A stretch of DNA of 64,000 nucleotides, taken from NCBI GenBank assembly GCA_947359465.1, contig OX375874.1:91792172-91856171 (forward strand), written 5' to 3'. The notes under the pieces are model-generated. The model saw nothing but the letters and a program-made list of their open reading frames with translations. It made no database searches and was not told the DNA's origin. The DNA is from Metellina segmentata. Lineage: Eukaryota > Arthropoda > Arachnida > Araneae > Tetragnathidae. Shown here one piece after another: positions 10,595-18,946 of this stretch; position 1 is the stretch's first letter; each line of letters begins with the position of its first letter. The position numbers and the translations under genes were made by a program.

Positions 10595-11001
10595 ATGGTA
10601 ATGGTAATTTTAGTTAACGTCGTACTAGAGCAACACAACGGACTATTGACGACGGTCCGGGATCAGTCCCTTGAGGGAAAGATCCGAGGACAACACCCAT
10701 AGCCCGTTGTGTTGCTCTAGTACGACGTTAACATAAAATTACCAATTACCAATTACCGAGGACAACACCTCGTAATTTTGAGCCACGGTCAGATAACGAA
10801 GCAACACCTGAGATGGCACCCCACTCTCCAAACTTTCCACGCCAACCCAACGTGAGGACTTTCGGCCACGACAGATTTAAGGTGCACCAGCCGCCTCTAC
10901 ACCATACGCTTACAAACATCCATGCCCGTACCCTGATTCGAACCAGGAACCTTCCGATCTAGAGGCTAACACCTTAACCACTATACCGGTTGGTCGGCTT
11001 T
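10595..11001 (-). mobile_element. SINE family 1 with a second SINE tail nested in it
   Basis: A minus-strand full-length SINE flanked by AATACAATA (10586-10594 and 11002-11010). It is interrupted at 10698-10755 by an opposite-strand 58-bp SINE tail fragment. Confidence 0.9.
10698..10755 (+). mobile_element. 58-bp SINE tail inserted in another SINE
   Basis: Only the last 58 bp of a family 1 SINE (AGCCCGTTGTGTTGCTCTAG through the ATTACCAATTACC tail). It is flanked by a 14-bp target duplication CCGAGGACAACACC at 10684-10697 and 10756-10769. It shows extreme 5' truncation, as expected when target-primed reverse transcription stops early. Confidence 0.9.
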
Positions 11002-11189
11002 AATACAATAGAACAAATTTTTCTTTCAAATTTTCTAAATTTTCTGTGTGGTATTTACTGTAAACATATCCTTTATTTTGCGTTGTTTCATGAATTATGC
11101 CCAGGTTTAACTCCTTAAATTTTAAAAATTGTCGGAAAGATGTAAATAAGTGAGAAAAACGTCCGGATTTCGGACGTCCGGAAACAATG

Positions 11190-11481
11190 TGACAGTACAA
11201 AGTTTATAGAACTTGACTGGTTGTTCTGGACTTTCTTTCCACATAATTCGTTGTAAGTCTCTTTGTGAGGGATGAATTAAAATTTGTCTGTACATTTTTT
11301 CAATGTCCGCAGTATACACAAAGCGATGTCTTCGAAAACGAAGCATGATTGAGAATAGATCCTGCTGTGCTATTCCTCTATTTTGTTGAAGTGCATTCAA
11401 AGAGATACCGTTTTTGGTTGATGCAGATCCATTAAATACAACTCGCAATTTTGTTGTATTTTTGTACATAATGCTAAGCAA
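11190..11481 (-). pseudogene. BEL/Pao reverse transcriptase fragment
   Basis: Minus-strand translation gives KLRVVFNGSASTKNGISLN, QQDLFSIMLRFRRHRFVYTA, then DIEKMYRQILIHPSQRD and QRIMWKE. The RVVFDGSA, LLRFRRH, and ADIEKMYRQI blocks are characteristic of BEL/Pao RT, DIEKMY holding the first catalytic Asp. The YVDD-containing half is absent. It lies between the two inverted arms. Confidence 0.85.
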
Positions 11482-13004
11482 ATTGCTAAAGTAATTCTAA
11501 AATGATATTCCATCTCACTTATGGATGTGAGAACAAACTCCATAGCTTTTTCTCTCATCGAAAAATATCTGTTTAATTATCAGAATCATAGAAAAGATCC
11601 AATTTATCTACAAAAAAAAATCATTATTTTCATTCCACATGCAATAGAAAGTCCCTAAACCGGACGTCCGGAATTGTTCAAAATCCGGACGTTTTGCAAT
11701 ACCGGTGTTTTTTTTCTCCAGTTCTTTACATCATTCCGAGAATTTGGAAAAAAAAATTTAACCTCGACTTAATTGATGAAACAACGCAAAATAACGGACA
11801 TGTTCGGAGTAAATACCACACAGAAATATTAAAATATTTGCAAGTGAAATTTGTTGCTTTGTATTAAATAAGTTTATTTTTCCTTTTTTTAAAAATTATT
11901 CCTATTTATGTACTGTATGCAAAGATTCACAGTGCGGATTTTGCTATATGGCGGCCATCTTGGATTTGTTTAAATTGGCCGCTATTTTGATTTGGCGATA
12001 AAAATTGCTTTCGCGACTAATGTAACATATACTACATCTCTACCCAAGCAAGCACCAGCAAAGTGTTGTCCTTCAAGTAAGTAGGAGTACAAAAACTGCT
12101 TTATGAACGTATATACCGAAAACAATTTGCGATCGAACGTGCTAGTTTTTCTCAGGTAGAGAAACTTTTCACAAGAATGTTAATGGTTTCCAACCTTTTG
12201 TTGAAAAGCCGCTCCCAAAGATACATCAGAAGCATCGACCATAATTACCAGCGGATACCTAGAAATCCGGGTACGCTAACAGCTACTTTGTTTGTATTTC
12301 ATTCAAATGCTTTTTGTGCATCCTCAGTGAGTTAATTTTTTGTGTGTCGCGTTTTTTGCTACCCTTTTAAGTACTATATCTATAAAAATGTACCATCCGT
12401 TTGGCGTACAAAACGTAAATATAGAAATTGAGCATATCTTAACATAGCGACGAATTTTTTGAACGGATTTTGGTAGTGGAAATTCCTGTATAGCTTGCAC
12501 ACGTGTGGGTAGAGGTTCAATACCATCTCGATTCAACACATGGTCCCCAGGAATGTCGCATCCGATTTACAAAACAAATATACAAACATGTATAGATTTA
12601 TGACAACACCATGTTCAACAAATCTCGTTTGAAAACAGCTTTTGCTGTAAGCACCAGGACTTTGAATTGAAAGCAATCAAATAATCATCCATATAGTATA
12701 TGGGAAACAGAAATCAAAATCTTGTAGAGTAAAGTTCTTAAACCTTTGAAATATCTGGGCAGCATTACATAGACCAAAAGGCATGACAATAAACTCAAAC
12801 AAACGAAAGGGGTTTTGATAGTCGTTTTTTCGACATGGTCAGGTTCCACCGGTATTTGTTAATAAACTTTAGTTAAATCCATACAAAATTCCATTTTACT
12901 CGACAAAAATGTTGCAAAGTCAAATGTGAGAGACAGGATAACGACCAGGAATAGATTTTGTATTAAGCGTCATATAATCACTAAAACGCCAACTGCCATC
13001 AACC

Positions 13005-13307
13005 GGTCTGGTTGTTAAAGTGTTAGCCTCTAGACTGGAATGTTCCTGGTTCAAATCCGGGTTAGTGCATGGATGTTTGTAAGTGTATGGTGCAGAGGCA
13101 GCTGGTGCACATTAAATATGTCGTGGTCGAATGTCCTCACGTTGGGTTGGTGTGAAAAATTGGAGAGTGGGGAGCCAGCTCAGGTGTCGCCTCGTCATCT
13201 GACCGTGGTTCGAAAATACGTGTTGTTCTCTTAGGGGATTGATCCCGGACCGTCGTCAATAGCCCGTTGTGTTGCTCTAGTACGACGTTTCTTAAAAATT
13301 ACCATTA
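13005..13307 (+). mobile_element. SINE family 1, full length, inside the gypsy RT
   Basis: The head starts at the GGTCTGGTTGTTAAAGTG region, with a degenerate B box GGTTCAAATCC. The tail ends AAAATTACCATTA. The target duplication CCATCAACC is at 12996-13004 and 13308-13316. On the opposite strand that duplication reads GGTTGATGG, the Val-Asp-Gly codons of the RT, so the SINE split this codon run after the gypsy element had inserted. Confidence 0.9.
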
Positions 13308-13649
13308 CCATCAACCTTTTTAATGATATGAAAGGGACTTTCCTTTCTACTCTTCGAAGATCGACACTAACCTTTGTTTCACCATGAAAGCAAATTCGTG
13401 TTTATTAATATCTAGTAGAGGACAAATGGCGTGCTTTGGCGTGTACTGGACTACCTGTTGTTTCAATAAAATGTGTAACATTATGCCTTCCCCCTATTCT
13501 AAAACTCTGTAATCATTTGTTCATGAAAATGCTGAAGCAGCTGTCCAAACTGATCTTGAGCTACTAGAGTTAACCCTTTTGTTTGACCACCTGCTCCAAA
13601 ATAGAAATCGTTTTCCACCTTGGGAAACCATTCTAACCTCTTATTCAAA

Positions 13650-13695
13650 GTATTCGTCATACTGGAGAAACACAACTGGCTATTAACGACGGTTT
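13650..13695 (+). repeat. SINE tail scrap
   Basis: ATACTGGAGAAACACAACTG followed by GCTATTAACGACGG resembles the SINE tail on the minus strand. It is too short to classify further. Confidence 0.45.
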
Positions 13696-14540
13696 TTGGC
13701 ATGTATGTTTCAACGCACTTATGGGCACTGTCGAAATATTTTCTATGGTACCAACAAAACGTGGATTTACATTTTGAATGGTCTCTGTTATCCGGTGTGT
13801 CGAACGCGATCTAGTATCCGCCGAGCGTGAGCGTTCATATCTTGGACTTGTTTCAAGTCTACTTAAGCGTCTACCGATTTCGGTAAGTTCACCTTTGATA
13901 TCCGGTTTCTTTCGACTGAACTAATTTAAAAAGTACCGAGTGACGCTATGAATATCATCGGCCATTTCAGCAAGCTTAGATAAATTGTCACTAAGGGCGA
14001 GAATTTGTACAGAAACTGGGTGTTGCTGGGATTTTAAATATCATCACTTACACGATTACCTGGTAAATATCGCATTTCCAACAGCAATCTCAAAGTGCGT
14101 TCTATGTCTAAACCAACGTTTTTAAGCGCGCTTCACCCGAATCGCCATATTGAGTTAACAACCTAGTTTTCAAAGCAGAGTACGATCCTTCAGCTGATGG
14201 ATTTTCTAATAAGATACTATGCACAATTTCGTTTCATGAAGAACAGTAACAACATAATTAACTCTGTTATAGCGGCGATTTTAAATTGACAATCCAGTCT
14301 GAAACATGGCACTGGTCTGTCTCGTCTAAATGGAGGAGGGATACCTTGGTTATTTCTTTTGCAGCTATGTCACCGTGTAATATTTAAAAGCAGCAATGCT
14401 AGGAATCAAAAACGCTTACCTCTGCACTCACGATACGACCCGATTCTTGCAAAGCAAAGCATGCTGGATTTCTATGATGCGCGCAGCAGACAGTTCAATA
14501 AACGGGCCACCAACTTTGAGATCACGTCGGGGTCACCAAT

Positions 14541-15647
14541 TAGGCAAGTTCGTGTGAAACAGTGCAACTTTTTCTACCAAATAGAACTTCATGGTTGAGT
14601 TGGGTTACATTGCTATATATACTATTGTATTGTAAGTTAATTTTTGTAGTTGTGGTTAAGTTTGCCACGATACTTCCTCTCCAGAATTAAGTTGTAGCCG
14701 AATTCTATAGATGCCATCACTAGTTGAGTGGTTGCCATATTTGCGTGAGACCTGTATTAAGATCATGGACGTACTTTCGCGAGTGATCAAGCAATTTTAA
14801 GATTGCGATCGTAATTGTCCTGTGTTGCCTTTATCAGCCGAATGTTTACCTTGTGAAAAGAAGACTGAGCAGCAACGAATGGAGTGAAACCGTGATAGGA
14901 TTATGAGCAGTGTCTGCTATCAGAGCCTCAGACGCTTGTTGAAAGTGATTAGAATCTCATTACCAATTCAACTACTTATCATCGTGAATCATCTATCGAA
15001 GTGTTTTTGGATAATAATTTATATTTTCGCAAGAGATTGTGACGTCACACCGATTGGATCTCTTCGCAATTCGAATTTGATCGTTTAAGTTTGTGAGTTC
15101 AAATCACGTCCGGGTCACCACCTTTGAGGGGGGGGGGGTTCCGTTTCTGTCTCCTGAAAGAACCCCAACTGAAATGCTGGCTAGCAGCAATAAATTGTTT
15201 GATGTTATTTCAGCGTGTTTATAGTACAAGTATATACACAACACAATGCATTAATACTAGAATGTTAGTAATATTAATCAGAACACCAGTTCGGCTTCCG
15301 TTTGCACACGCCGGATGAACTAGAATCAACACATGACTTCGGCTTCATATCTGAACGAAAATGTTTTTAGATAAATGGATAAGAATCAAATGGTTTGACA
15401 TTGACTTTCGAGAAAGATAATCTTTAGAACAGAAATTAAATTTTGAATGGGGTGAAATAGCTTGCGCGCACGTGCAACTTAATATTTGGTTACGCAAAGA
15501 GCTGTATGATGGTAGCAGTGTGCGGACGTGATTAAAATTTTCTTAATGATTGTTGTTAATCTGCTTCCCCTTAAAGCATGTACAAATAGTTTTGAAAAGT
15601 ATCTTGTATAAGTTTTTACATTATTATTAGCTCTAAGACATTAAGTA
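14541..15647. other. Mostly unassigned; possible LTR debris and a Helitron scrap
   Basis: No gene seen. At 15010-15075, ATATTTTCGCAAGAGATTGT and GATTGGATCTCTTCGCAATT match the interior of the Helitron at 15648-18080. At 15103-15121 a second PBS-like block, the reverse complement of GGTGACCCGGACGTGATTT, suggests another gypsy copy. A run of ten or more G lies near 15129-15138. Confidence 0.5.
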
Positions 15648-15912
15648 TCTACTATTATAAAAGGAAGTGTTTCTCTGTCTGCCTGTCTGTGATGAGTGTC
15701 CTGACGAATCTATGGCACTTACAATAATGAAATTTGTCATACAGGTAGTCCGAATTTTTTGCGATTTTTCTAACGCGCACTATTTAATCTAGAACATTTT
15801 AAAATTAATTTATTGGAATTTAATTATTAATGTTTTCCTTAGAATGGCAACAGTATAAAGAGATCACAGATTCTAAATTTATTTTTTCCGTTTCATTTTC
15901 CGAACAATGTTT

Positions 15913-16238
15913 AACCGGTATAGTGGTTAAGGTGTTAGCCTCTAGATCAGAAGGTTCCTGGTTCGAATCCGGGTACGGGAATGGATGTTTGTAAGCGTAT
16001 GGTGTAGAGGCGGCTGGTGCACCTTAAATCTGTCGTGGCCGAAAGTCCTCACGTTGGGTTGGCGTGGAAGTTTGGAGAGTGGGGTGCCAGCTCAGGTGTT
16101 GCTTTGTCATCTGACCGTGGTTCAAAATTACGAGGTGTTGTCCTCGGATCTTTCCCTCAAGGGACTGATCCCGGACCGTCGTCAATAGCCCGTTGTGTTG
16201 CTCTAGTACGACGTTAACTAAAATTACCATTACCATTA
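15913..16238 (+). mobile_element. SINE family 1, full length, 326 bp
   Basis: The best full-length copy: AACCGGTATAGTGGTTAAGG (A-box region), GGTTCGAATCC (B box), then body and tail. The target duplication CCGAACAATGTTT is at 15900-15912 and 16239-16251. It is nested in the Helitron. The open frames across it are not genes. Confidence 0.95.
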
Positions 16239-16430
16239 CCGAACAATGTTTTCAGCAGGCGAACAATATAAATAAACAGTTTTAACTGGAGTTATGAAGT
16301 TCTTTTTTCGGTCTGCTAGATCGTTAAAGAAGAGTAAAAATTTCAACGGATTTGAAATCTGCAGAAAATTTTACATTAAATCAATACCTAAAAATATGAT
16401 TAACTTTTATATTTTTTCCAATACGAATTC

Positions 16431-16552
16431 CGGCATATGACCGTGGTTCAAAATTACGAGGTGTTGTCCTCGGATCTTTCCCTTATGGGACTGATCCCGG
16501 ACCGTCGTCAATAGCCCGTTCTGTTGCTCTAGTACGACGTTAACTGAAATTA
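16431..16552 (+). mobile_element. SINE family 1, 5'-truncated to its last 122 bp
   Basis: Starts at CGGCATATGACCGTGG and ends GAAATTA. Flanked by CCAATACGAATTC at 16418-16430 and 16553-16565. It is a second, independent SINE insertion in the same Helitron. Confidence 0.9.
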
Positions 16553-16872
16553 CCAATACGAATTCGGCCTTCGCGATCGAGAGATCACTTCCTACACACA
16601 AACAATTTGAGCGAAGAGAAGCAAGACTAATAATTTTTTTTGGCTGGCATTGTTTAGTTCTATTTTGTAAAGTTGGGATGAAAAAAATTTCAACGAATTT
16701 GAAATCTGCGCAAAATGTTACACCATATTGTGTTTACCTTATATTTGATTTACTTTAAATAAATAATTTTTCAATTGGTAACTTTTTTATTTTTGCAAAA
16801 CGAATATGGGCGCATTAGACAATGACGTCACGACTTTTACGTCCTTTGGAATCGTCTTCGTGATTGGTTTTG

Positions 16873-16925
16873 GTAGGTATTTAATTAACGTCGCACCGAA
16901 CCAACACAATGGGCTATTGCGATCG
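16873..16925 (-). repeat. SINE family 2 tail scrap
   Basis: TAGGTATTTAATTAACGTCG followed by CCAACACAATGGGCTATTG matches the family 2 tail in reverse. Small remnant. Confidence 0.6.
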
Positions 16926-16962
16926 CTTCTGGAATTGCTTAGCAATCACTGGGGGTTGGCTA

Positions 16963-17430
16963 TAGGGATGCGACATCGATGTCGATGTTTTTTAAAAAAC
17001 ATCGATGTATTTAACATCGATGTATATACTTGTCGATGTTTTTACGTTGTCGATGTTTTGTTTTTAAATAAAAAAGTACCGTTATAAAAATTTATAAAAT
17101 AACCAAGTAGCATAATTTTCATAATCAGCAAATTGAACATACTTTTAGACAAAAGTGACCAAAGATGAAGGTTCTGAAAAGTAGGGATGCGACATCGATG
17201 TCGATTTTTTCTAAACATTGATGTTTTAGAAAAAAAACATCGATGTATTGGAGCCGATGTCGCATCACTAGTTGCTAAACCAGTTTTAAGAAATGGGGAA
17301 ACAAGTTTAAATACACTGAATTTTAAAAACATCGATGTTTAGAAACATCGATGTTTTGGGGTCGATGTATTATCAACATCGATGTTTTAATTTTGAACAT
17401 CGATGTTTTGCTATCGATGTCGCATCCCTA
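16963..17430. mobile_element. hAT-like element with 8-bp target duplication
   Basis: Terminal inverted repeats TAGGGATGCGACATCGATG and its complement CATCGATGTCGCATCCCTA. The flanks are GTTGGCTA (16955-16962) and GTTGGCGA (17431-17438), an 8-bp duplication with one mismatch, as made by hAT transposases. The interior is dominated by reiterated ACATCGATGT palindromes. A smaller copy of the same ends is nested at 17182-17270. No transposase frame remains. Confidence 0.8.
17182..17270. mobile_element. Nested 89-bp mini-copy of the hAT-like ends
   Basis: TAGGGATGCGACATCGATG at the left and CGATGTCGCATCACTA at the right enclose a self-complementary centre of TTTTCTAAACATTGATG type. No clear target duplication, so it could equally be an internal rearrangement. 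Confidence 0.65.
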
Positions 17431-18080
17431 GTTGGCGAGCGTAATTGTTTTTTCTTTTTTTTTCTCAGCGATTGTTAAAGATAGAATAAAAATTTCAACG
17501 GATTTAAAATCTGCGGAAAATTTTACAATAGATCGAATACCTTACCCATTTGATTTTCTTTAAAAAAATAATTTTTCAATTGAATATTTATATTTTTGCA
17601 AGAGATTATGACGTCACGCCGATTGGATCTCTTCGCAATTCGAATTTGACAATGACGAGGCCATCTCGGTGATGACTTTGGTGTTAGTTTGCGAAGCAAA
17701 CCAAATGGGGATTCGCAGCAATCACCGGAGTTGGCGAGCGTTAGCGATCGGTGATCAAATCTGACCCCACGAAAAGAACTGTCACGGGCATGGATCGATA
17801 TCTTATACGTTTGATTTTCTTTTAATAAATAATTTTTCAATTAAATATTTATATTTTCGCAAGGAGATTGTGACGTCACACGATTGGATCTTTTCGTAAT
17901 CCGAATTTGGCTGCATTTGACAATGACGAGGCCATCACGGTGTTGTCCGAGATGTTTTTTTGCGAAGCAAACCAAATGGGAATTCGTAGCAATCATCGGG
18001 GGTTAGCGAGCAGTGGTCACACCTGACCCCACGAAAAGAATTGTCACGGGCAACGCCGTGCTGGTCAAGCAGTGGCTAGT

Positions 18081-18621
18081 TTTTAATAAAGTCTACTGAT
18101 AATTTCTGTTTGTTTATGTATCGAATCTAATATTTTGAAGGGTATATAATTTTCTCAAAAAATACTACTAGAAAGGGAAGTAACGCAAATATAGCAAAAA
18201 CAAACACATAAAATCCAATTTCGCAAAAAGTAGATTACATACCACACGAAGACTACGATCGTGAAGTAAACTTTAACAGACCTGGTCAAATGTACTCGTG
18301 TGACATGTAAGTAAAAATGGCAAAACTATAAACACAACCGAAAAATTTATACGAACTGAGACCTGCACAAAGATAAAAGCAGCAAAGAACTGACAATTCC
18401 AGGTTAAGCATTTGAAGAATAACAAAACCCAACAAAAATCGCCATCAATACACTGAGACAATACTCAGAGCTTATCAATCGGACGGAGAGCTTAGCCGCA
18501 TCAATACGCAGTGTTTGAGAAAAAGAACAATATCGTAAACTAGTTTAAGTTTAAACTTCTGTGAGTACAAATGAACCGACGTCACAGCTAGTAAAACCCA
18601 TTCTAATTTTTCTTTCTCCAG
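18081..18621. other. Unassigned sequence upstream of gene 1
   Basis: No gene recognised. The last 20 bases (TTTTTCTTTCTCCAG at 18607-18621) look like a splice acceptor, so 18622-18772 may be 5' untranslated sequence of an exon whose upstream partner is not identified. Confidence 0.4.
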
Positions 18622-18772
18622 CCGCTCCTTCAACCTTGACACCAGAACCAGTTTCGTGAGTGTTGCATCACTGAGGTCCTCGCCTCTGGAGCATTTGCTT
18701 TTTTTGTTTCATTCGGACGAAAAAAAAGCAATGATTCTCGCGAATTCGTGAATCAGGTGCCCAAGCGATGTC

Positions 18773-18946
18773 ATGGGAGCTCTGTGCCGAAAGTTCTCAC
18801 GACATCGGGTTTTGTTCACCAGTTCGTTGTTGGCAGTGTTTTTGTGTCTAACGCTCATCAGTTTCCTAGAGCGATGGAAACCTGGACAATTTTTACGAAG
18901 ATTGCCGAAGCAAGTGAATGACCCTTCATTTGACCGCAGCAATCAG
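18773..18946 (+). CDS. Sulfotransferase coding exon 1 (membrane anchor)
   Basis: Encodes 58 residues beginning [13 protein letters not shown] basic cytoplasmic tail is followed by the hydrophobic stretch [20 protein letters not shown], then a basic stem (RRLPKQ) ending FDRSNQ. The donor CAG|GTAATG at 18947 leaves phase 0. The ATG at 18773 has G at -3 and G at +4, a good context. An earlier ATG at 18768 in another frame opens a 27-codon overlapping reading frame. The acceptor-like TTTCTCCAG at 18613-18621 suggests that the exon begins at 18622. Confidence 0.88.

Larger units (their letters stand above)
10545..11895. mobile_element. Long inverted-repeat (foldback-like) structure around a BEL/Pao RT fragment
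   Basis: The left arm (about 10545-10594, then 11002-11185, interrupted by a SINE) matches the reverse complement of 11645-11895. Shared blocks include TTCTGTGTGGTATTTACT, TTATTTTGCGTTGTTTCAT, AACGTCCGGAT and TTTTTAAAAAAGG. Each arm is about 230-250 bp, with moderate divergence. The 460-bp interior holds a reverse-transcriptase fragment on the minus strand. The structure could be a foldback transposon that captured RT sequence, or a rearranged retroelement remnant. Confidence 0.6.
12030..14540 (-). pseudogene. Decayed Ty3/gypsy gag-pol, interrupted by a SINE
   Basis: Minus-strand remnants occur in element order. Gag lies at about 14330-13690 (RPVPCF, LLEMRYLPGNRVSDD, and the Cys/His-bearing STFCWYHRKYFDSAHKC). 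A protease-RT linker lies at 13680-13340 (FGQLLQHFHE, HNVTHFIETTGSPVHAKARH). RT lies at about 13335-12320 (IIKKVDG, then the SINE, then LFEFIVMPFGLCNAAQIFQR and NRDGIEPLPTRVQAI). RNase H lies at about 12260-12030 (LVIMVDASDVSLGAAFQQK, STFDRKLFSVY). Many stops and frameshifts are present, and the YIDD box is destroyed. A possible primer-binding site TGGTGACCCCGACGTGATC lies at 14537-14519 on the minus strand. Integrase is missing. Confidence 0.85.
15648..18080 (+). mobile_element. Helitron (non-autonomous) with nested insertions
   Basis: The 5' end is TCTACTATTATAAAAGGAAG and the 3' end is GGCAACGCCGTGCTGG, a short stem, then CTAGT at 18076-18080. The flanking bases are A (15647) and T (18081), as expected for insertion between A and T. 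Internal Helitron repeats recur near 16332, 16683, 17485 and in the Helitron at 37001 (AAATTTCAACGGATTTGAAA, GCAAGAGATTATGACGTCAC). Sub-terminal hairpins TTTGCGAAGCAAA occur near 17692 and 17960. About half of the length is later insertions: two SINE copies, a SINE scrap and a hAT-like element. No Rep/helicase gene is present. Confidence 0.85.

Noticed and set aside
11000..11200. 66-residue minus-strand frame
   Set aside because: Spans the left inverted arm and the edge of the RT fragment; no domain of its own.
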